A stretch of 64,000 nucleotides of DNA from Enoplosus armatus (taxonomy: Eukaryota > Chordata > Actinopteri > Centrarchiformes > Enoplosidae): contig NC_092201.1 of the NCBI RefSeq assembly GCF_043641665.1, forward strand, positions 5,799,501 through 5,863,500, in the 5' to 3' direction. Below the pieces are notes generated by a model, which was not told the origin of the DNA, did not search any database, and saw nothing but the letters and a program-made list of their open reading frames with translations. Positions 57,101-64,000 of this stretch are shown piece by piece; position 1 is the first letter of the stretch, and the number at the start of each line of letters is the position of its first letter. The translations under genes and the position numbers were made by a program.

Positions 57101-57714
57101 GTTGTGTGTGTGTGCTTACGCGCTCATTGCCGCGTGCGTGTTGGTGCAAGGCTGAGAAGTGATCATTATGACTGGGCTGTGTCCTTGTTTTTCTCTTTAA
57201 ACGACCCCGCACACTCTAAATTACGCTGTGCTCTGTTCCACCATTGTGCCTGAGAGAGCGACTGTGGGATTTCGAGTAGCTCTGTGTGAATCAGGGCAGA
57301 GCCGTTTGTTTCCTCTGACATGTCTGGCTCATGCATTTGCAGGTGTGTTGCAGCTCATCAAAGTACATCTCTATGAAATAAGACAGCAGAAAACTGCGTA
57401 TAAGAGGTATTCAGTCAGAAAATAAATGTCTCCCACAGCACACCTGTGGCTCCTGATTCACTGTACCTATTTTTCCTCTTCTACTGTGAGTTTGGTGCTG
57501 AAAGCCTGTAATCCTTTTGTTGTCTTGCACCATTCACATGATTTCTCATAGATAAAAAAGGCGGAAGGCAGCTTCCTTTGTGTGTAATATACTGTAATCA
57601 CACATGCCACAGTACTAATAATAATAGTAGTAATAAAAGTAATTGTTAAATGCTTATTAAAGAACAAAAGTGAACAAAAGGGACAGGATGAAGTAATTTA
57701 AAAGATTTAAAATG

Positions 57715-57830
57715 CAACATGACCACAATGTCACCAGTTTGAATCCGGTTTGGGACCTTGTTACATGTCATCCTTCTGTCTCTCTCCTCATGTTTCCTGT
57801 ATGTTTTCACTGGGCACAGATAATCTAAAA
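57715..57830 (+). mobile_element. tRNA-derived SINE remnant
   Basis: agtttgaatcc (57736-57746) resembles a pol III B box. It is followed by gggaccttgttacatgtcat and a tctgtctctctcctc tract, an order typical of a teleost tRNA-SINE. The A-box half is weak. Not a functional tRNA gene. Confidence 0.5.
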
Positions 57831-57858
57831 ATCTAATTATTATTATTACTATTAAAGA

Positions 57859-58017
57859 TGCTTTCACACCTAACCTGTTTCAGTTCTAATGAAGTCTGGT
57901 GTGTTTACTCGTTCGGTTCATTTATGACTGGTATGACTGGTGTGGACTAAAGAACTGGACTGAAACCGGTCTGGTTCCAATTCGACTCTGGTGCGATTCA
58001 TTTGTGGTGTGAAAGCA
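57859..58017. mobile_element. Short terminal-inverted-repeat (MITE) element
   Basis: 159 bp with perfect 12-bp inverted ends tgctttcacacc and ggtgtgaaagca. A TTAA sits 3 bp outside the left end. No coding capacity. It lies directly after the SINE remnant. Confidence 0.7.
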
Positions 58018-58472
58018 AAGTAGACTAATGGCAGGATTTTGTCGTAGAAGAAATATGATTTTAGCATAAATTCAAATGCTAAACAACTATGAAATTCATC
58101 TACTGATCATGGAAGTTGTTCAGCGATCTGTTAGTTACCTGTCAGTCCATATAACCTCATGTTTGCTTCTCAGGGTTTGTATGTAACAATGCAAGGATGG
58201 ATGCAAGCATTGCTGTGAAATGTCTTGTCTTGGTATCAGTTAAAAGTTAGACAGGATGTGATGAATGCTTGAATGTCAGCTACCAGGTTACAAACACATA
58301 GGAATGTTTTGATCATAGCCTCAACAGAAACATGACTGAATCTCTGTTATAACATGCCGGTCAACAATAGAGTCAGCTTGTTGTGTGTGAGGATCATTTG
58401 TACTCTTAGCTCTGCTTATCGCCTGGAGAATTGCCTTGAGGTGCAGTGGAGATTCACAGGTGTATCTCCCTT

Positions 58473-58473
<1 letters not shown>

Positions 58474-58509
<36 letters not shown>
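58474..58509 (+). repeat. (TG)n microsatellite
   Basis: About 17 units. Confidence 0.94.
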
Positions 58510-58511
<2 letters not shown>

Positions 58512-59284
58512 TTTCAAGCATAAAGTGGAGAGAGCAGAGCTTTTGTTCAAGTAGGAGAAAGAAGCCACAACACAACACATCATACCTCCATCGTGTACTT
58601 ATGTGTATGTCAGATGATGCAGCAGTGAAGATTTGTTTGGATGATAGCGCGCTACAAACAGCCTCTGAGCTACAGAGGATGAAAGCTCAAGTCCTGAAAG
58701 GCCCTGGATGTTTATTCACTCTGGGCATAATTGGGATAAATTAATTGCCTCTCATGCAATAACCTCCTCGATTGAATGAGCTACTCCCTTTCCAATTCTG
58801 TTGGGAGCTCTGATTTTGAAACATTTTCATTCAACCTGCGTGATGATCGAATTCTTTTTACCGGGATTTGAAATGTTTTAATATTCCTTCTGATTTTAAG
58901 AACTGGGTTAACTGAGCATACATCTTTTTTTGTTTGATTTGGCCTGTTGCATTTTTTAATAACTGGCTAATAATAATTCAAGAAGTGCTTCTACTTCTCA
59001 CTGTTTCATTTTTGTGTACTTACAGATAAATGCAGTGGAAAAAGTAGAGGCTTGTGCCTTTTTTTTAGCCTGAATAATTCTGAATAATATGAAACAAGTG
59101 CATCCTACATGTTTGCAGTTGTAGGTTTGTCAAGGATGCCAAAATCTTAGAAAATCCAGGACAGACAGAGGCGAGGAGAGAGATTGATGTATACGAGAGA
59201 GGAAACAAATAGTTTTTTTTGCTGAACTGAGACAGCTTTCAACCCTCTGGTGCATCGTAAGCGGGATGCCACTCGCTGTATACA

Positions 59285-59289
<5 letters not shown>

Positions 59290-59318
<29 letters not shown>
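59290..59318 (+). repeat. (CA)n microsatellite
   Basis: About 14 units. Confidence 0.94.
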
Positions 59319-59320
<2 letters not shown>

Positions 59321-59456
59321 CAGGTTTGTAGACTTTCATGGAAGAGCTATTTTGATAGATCTGATAAATAACACGGGCCAGAGAGTCTCATGTTTTAAAT
59401 ACCGTCTTGTGGCGCGTAATTGCATGCAGCTGTGTGTGAACACAAGTTGGCAGTGC

Positions 59457-59460
<4 letters not shown>

Positions 59461-59508
<48 letters not shown>
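59461..59508 (+). repeat. (GT)n microsatellite
   Basis: About 24 units, 140 bp downstream of a CA array of opposite sense; the two arrays are mutually complementary. Confidence 0.95.
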
Positions 59509-59510
<2 letters not shown>

Positions 59511-59932
59511 TCTTTTTTGGGTGTCTGTGATTGGCAAGTAGGGGAAGAATAGCAAAAAAAAAAGAAACTTGTGAAAGGGAATGTATAATTTTGTTTAAAG
59601 TTAGAGACAGCAACATATGGAGAGGGCAAGAAAGTGACTGAGATGGAAGCAGACAGATAGTGAAAGATGCATTCAGTGTCCGCAGCACACAACGGTATTT
59701 ACATGGAAGTAAGGTTTCAAGTAATGAGCTGCCGCAATCAGTGACGGATGGACAGAAAATGTGGAGCATTCGTTTCAACTAAAACCTGAATATGTACATC
59801 CTCTGTGTGATTCTTAAAAATGACATGAAAAAAAACATGTAGCTGTTCTGTTTTTTTCTCCGGTTTGAGGGATTGCTGCGGTTTGTCAGCGTTAGCCACT
59901 TCTTCTTCTTCACAGTTCTCAAAGTAAGTTAA

Positions 59933-60354
59933 AGGAATAGTTTGACATTTTGAGAAATATGTTTGCTTTTTTGCTGAGAGTTAGTTTAGATACGACTCTG
60001 ACGAATCTGTCGGTTCAATATGAAGCTGGAGCCAGGAGATTGTTAGCTTAGTTAAGCATGAAACAGCTGTCGCGAGATAACAGTATCTGCCTTCCAGCAC
60101 CTCTAAATCTCACTAATTAACATTTTACTTTTTTTTTTAATCCATAAAAAAACCAAAGTGGTGGATTTTACCATTGGAGAGAGCCAGATTACAGTAGGCG
60201 TTTCCCTCTGATTCCAGTCCTCATGTTAAACTAAGCTAACCATCTCCTGGCTCCAGCTTTATACTGACTGTACAAACATGAGACTGGTATCAATCTTGTC
60301 ATCTAAATCTTGGCAAGAAAGCAAATAATTTCCCAAAATGTCAAACTATTCCTT
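59933..60354. mobile_element. Foldback TTAA element, copy D (most complete)
   Basis: Both ends preserved: TTAA (59929-59932) then AGGAATAGTTTGACATTTTG, and CAAAATGTCAAACTATTCCT then TT and TTAA (60355-60358). Inner arms include gagattgttagcttag (left) and ctaagctaaccatctcctgg (right). 422 bp, no ORF. Confidence 0.85.
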
Positions 60355-60911
60355 TTAACACTCTCGCTGACTCTAAACTGACATTTAGCCCTGAATTAGT
60401 CCAAGTATATTATGTCGACACAGAAAACATGTCAATGACCCACTGACCTATAGATGTAGCACTGACACTTACATCCGTTATTGATCCTCCAGTTTCCCCT
60501 CTGGGATCATCTAAGTTTCATTTCACCTCATTGTTGGGTATCAGCTGCAGAGAATATCTGTAATACTTGAGTTCAGTGGCCTTGTTTTTGTGCTCTTTCA
60601 CACTGAGGAAAAACAAACTAGAACAAAAACAGATTAGTGGCCCTCAAACGAAATTCACAGCAACAATAACAGGCAACCGGTCAGAGCTGTTTCTTGTTAA
60701 TATGCATAAGGTTTTAACTCTCCCATAGCACAAACAAAAACATATACAGCCCTGTATTTAGAAAGTATTAATGGGATTATTGATTAATACCAATGAATTA
60801 GCAATGAATAGTAATATCTCCAGGTGCTGTGATTTTCTTATCTTTTCATGTTCAATTTCTGGCCCAAATCTGTTTTAACATGCAGCTTCCCTCACATTTT
60901 GAATTATTTAA

Positions 60912-61299
60912 AGGAAGAATTGAAATAGGAATGGTACGACGTTATTCACTTTCTTCCTAATAGTTAGACAAGAAGATTGATACCACTCTCATATCTGTCA
61001 ATTAAATATGGAGCTTAAGACAAGCAGCTAGGTAGCTTAGTTTAGCATAAACATAACCCCTTGTAAAACCACTACTTGTAGTTTTAACCCACTGGTATTA
61101 AACACACTATTAATGTGTTAGTGAATGTTAAAGGTGCTTGTAGGGGGATTTTGTTATATTTGGACAGTGCCAGGCTAGCTGTTTCCCCCTGTTTCCAGTC
61201 TTTATGCTAAGCTAAGCTACCTGGCTGCTTGTTTTCATGTTTATACCGATATGAAAGTGGTATCAATCTGCTCATTTCCCAAAATGTCAAACTATGTCT
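60912..61299. mobile_element. Foldback TTAA element, copy E
   Basis: TTAA at 60908-60911, diverged left end, gaagattgataccactctca near 60971, taggtagcttagtttagcat in the left arm, ccagtctttatgctaagcta in the right arm, and right end cccaaaatgtcaaactatgt followed by TTAA near 61300. It lies 550 bp after copy D. Confidence 0.8.
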
Positions 61300-63468
61300 T
61301 TAAAGATACAAACATGTAATTTCTCAAGCTAACAAACTAATAGCAAGATTTATTCGTTTTGTATTGACATATCATCTTTTTTACTGTTGCTGCAATTTCT
61401 CAACCGCTGATAGGCGCTGATGAAAGGCCATAGTTGAGGTTAATACCCCTTCAAAGCTCTTTGCTCTTGAGCATTTCCAGCAGAGCAGGGATTATTTTTC
61501 ATGTTTCTTGGGAGAAAGTCAAAAAAATATCCATCTTGGCAAATAGGCCCAACACTTCAAATGGGTTTCTACAAACTCACATCACAACAGTGGGATCAGT
61601 GCCCAGTGATATCTGAACAGCTGCCCAGTTACTGTACCAGAGACTTACACTGTCACTATATAAAGCAATAATGTTTATTTAGTTTATTTGCGTGTTTTCA
61701 CCACCACAACAACAACAATCAATCAAACAATCATTTGTTTGGTTGCCAAAGATGAGTAGAGGTACACGGTTACCTCCAACCTCCTACTGCTGTTGTTAAT
61801 TTTGCTTGTGTGCTTGAAATATTACATGTGCTTCAAATGTTCCAAAATATGCAAGAACTGGACAGACGTGTTTGTTTATATCGAGAATATTAATTTATTT
61901 CAGAGCACAAAAATAAAGTTTCTTCTTCTGAGCTTTTGTGTATATATATATGTGCATTGTGTGTACATTTCTGTATTTTCTAAAAACATATTGTTTAAAA
62001 AGAATCTCCAAAACATGAACTTTTCATTAGCTAAGAAAAACAGTCCTGAATTTGGCTTTGTGACAATGTATTTTTTGAGATAGTCCAATGGGTTTTTTTA
62101 ACGGTGGTATCAGATGTAAGAGAATTTTCTCAGCCTGAAAGGCCACGTTTAATCCTGCAGTTTGTCTGAATAATTAAAAATCACCAAATTTGGAGCATGC
62201 TTACATGGACAGTAACAACATCCAATTATCTAAATTTTCCTGAAATAATTATCTCCTCTCACCCTGGTGCTCCGTGTGTGTGAGAACAAATGCCCAGAAT
62301 ATCCTGACAAACCTGCTCTGACCCCGCCACGGTTGGGTGTGCGTTTCAGTGTCTATTTGAGTCGTGTTTACCTGCGCGGTCCTGCAGCAGCAGATGTGAG
62401 ATCCTGCGGTCTGAGCACTTTAAATGGGATGCGGCAGTCCTGCTGACAGGCATAATACAGTCTCAGAGGGAAAGAAAGGGGAAGACGAGCATGCCATGAG
62501 AAGATACAGCTGTTCAGCACACAAGCACACTGCATTCCTCCAGTCTTTAAAGTTAAAAAAAAATTAAATAAATTTAGTTAAACATAAACAAGTTAGTTTT
62601 TTCAGTATCAAATATGCTTGGCTCACAGTAGCAGTTGCTGTTAATTCATACCAGGAAGGTAACATGGCAGGTTGGTTGCCATGGTGAAACACACAGTGGA
62701 CAGATGTGCAGATGGGGTCGTTTCCTTGCTTGTTTCTTTACAGGCTTTTTAAGCAGGTGTGAGTCGATTCAGTTGACTGAATATCCTTCATTCTTTCTTA
62801 AAAAGTCTGTTTTGTTTGAACATACGAGTACTCTCTATGGACCCGGTTACACATTTTTTCTGTTACTACTACTACAACACTATTTTTAATCACTTTGCCC
62901 CCCACTATCATTCACTCATATAGTACAGAAAGTTTAAAGTCTGAACAGTAACTAACAAGGTAGCCAAGAAGGTATATACTCAAAATATAGGTATAGACCA
63001 ATCATTTTGCATTTTTCTGACAATTTAGAGAGAAAAGCTTGGTTTTCACCTTTCTTTTATATATGTATCATTCTGACTTTTAATCAGCAACTTTTCAAAA
63101 TGACCTCAGTGTTTTGCATTTCATGACTCAAGTTCTCCATAAATTGCACTTCCTGAATTGTACTTTTCCAGCTTATTAAATCTGAGGGTGTAGGCTTTTC
63201 CCATCTTTTTGTAATTTGCTTCAGTGCTGTGATTCTAAAGATTCTAAATAAATATTTCTTATCTTCAATATGTTTAGTTGGGTTTTCCCTGGGATGACAA
63301 TGACTGATTTTTATGTCTCACGTGAGCGCTGTGAGGGCGGTCTCTCATTGTTTAGAAGTTTGGAGAACTGAGCAGGAGAGACAGAAACATGGAGAGTTCT
63401 CCGGGTAAATCAAAACCTTCTGTCAGACCATATATAGCCATGGATCCCTGCTACTGCCCTGATGCTGT

Positions 63469-63496
<28 letters not shown>
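63469..63496 (+). repeat. (AC)n microsatellite
   Basis: About 14 units. Confidence 0.94.
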
Positions 63497-63503
<7 letters not shown>

Positions 63504-64000
63504 CACACCACTGTCACAGGAGAGATGCTTTGTTCTAATCAGCACAGACTTAGTTTGAAAATGTTAAACACGGACACTAAACAGCAACATAAATGTTTAG
63601 TTTGTAACCAAGCGGAGCTGTTTCTTTGTTTCTGTAGTGCAGCTCTGAGAGCTGTGCTGAATTAAACACTACTTCCAGCGCCTTCCCTGCTTTTCATCAT
63701 AATCACTCTCCCACTGATATCGTTTTATCATGATTTCCATTGCGGCTGCATGGCTAATTTCCTCGTGGCAGAGTGGATAATGAAGATAGACTTGCCGTGG
63801 CCGTAACTAACCTGATGAGTTGCCAGATGATATTTAGCCTGAATTGACTCACAAAATCACTCTGTGTTCTGTATTTTTGAAGAAAATAAGCTTGGCGTAA
63901 AATGCGTTTGCCAAGTTGAATTGACCTCAGATGTAGAAGTGAATTATCATGAACAGAGCGACCATTTGATCCAGTTTATAGATGCAGCCGTCTGGCCTCA

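Larger units (their letters stand above)
26668..64000 (+). other. anks1b: anks1b intron 1 (5' part, at least 37 kb)
   Basis: From donor gtaaga at 26668 to the end of the window I find no exon continuing the ankyrin domain. All open frames are short and lack family features or are repeat-encoded. A huge first intron is normal for ANKS1B in vertebrates. The listed repeats fill part of it; stretches not listed hold AT-rich or GT-rich sequence in which I see nothing to name. Confidence 0.75.

Noticed and set aside
57721..57800. tRNA gene suggested by a B-box-like motif
   Set aside because: No acceptor stem, anticodon arm or A box could be assembled; the downstream sequence fits a SINE body.

Overview
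The window is vertebrate nuclear DNA, most likely from a ray-finned fish of the percomorph type. The evidence is small GT..AG exons spread through repeat-rich introns, very dense (GT)n/(CA)n microsatellites, and dispersed repeats of the kinds common in teleost genomes. It holds two protein genes on the + strand, arranged tail to head.

Region 1 (1-about 22660) is nearly all of bltp3b (uhrf1bp1l, SHIP164), a bridge-like lipid-transfer protein of the VPS13/ATG2 chorein family. I could place 22 coding exons by splice sites, phase continuity and protein similarity recalled for the human orthologue. They run from the second coding exon (1251) to the stop codon (20965). Only the first coding exon, with the start codon, lies upstream. 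The spliced product is about 1,445 residues if exon 1 supplies about 15, against about 1,464 in human. The exon pattern and the C-terminal coiled coil fit BLTP3B better than its paralogue BLTP3A. A phase-compatible 42-nt candidate cassette exon (15641-15682) lies between two GT arrays of about 80 bp. Intron 3 carries, on the minus strand, a broken C1q-domain gene.

Region 2 (about 22660-26005) is a compact intergenic interval of roughly 3.3 kb, with two degenerate repeats of one family, a TATC array and a small tandem duplication.

Region 3 (about 26006-26667) is the CpG-rich leader and first coding exon of an ANKS1-family gene, best read as anks1b. The leader has a 41-bp imperfect tandem repeat and four upstream ORFs. 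Human chromosome 12 has the same UHRF1BP1L-then-ANKS1B order, which supports both gene calls.

Region 4 (26668-64000) appears to be part of the very long first intron of anks1b. I found no further exon. It contains many microsatellites, foldback elements flanked by TTAA, a hAT-like element nested in an older repeat, Tc1/mariner-like remnants, a tRNA-SINE remnant and a small terminal-inverted-repeat element.

The two genes are not known to act together. BLTP3B works in endosome-to-Golgi lipid and membrane traffic, and ANKS1B is a neuronal scaffold. No CRISPR, operon or intact transposase gene is present.
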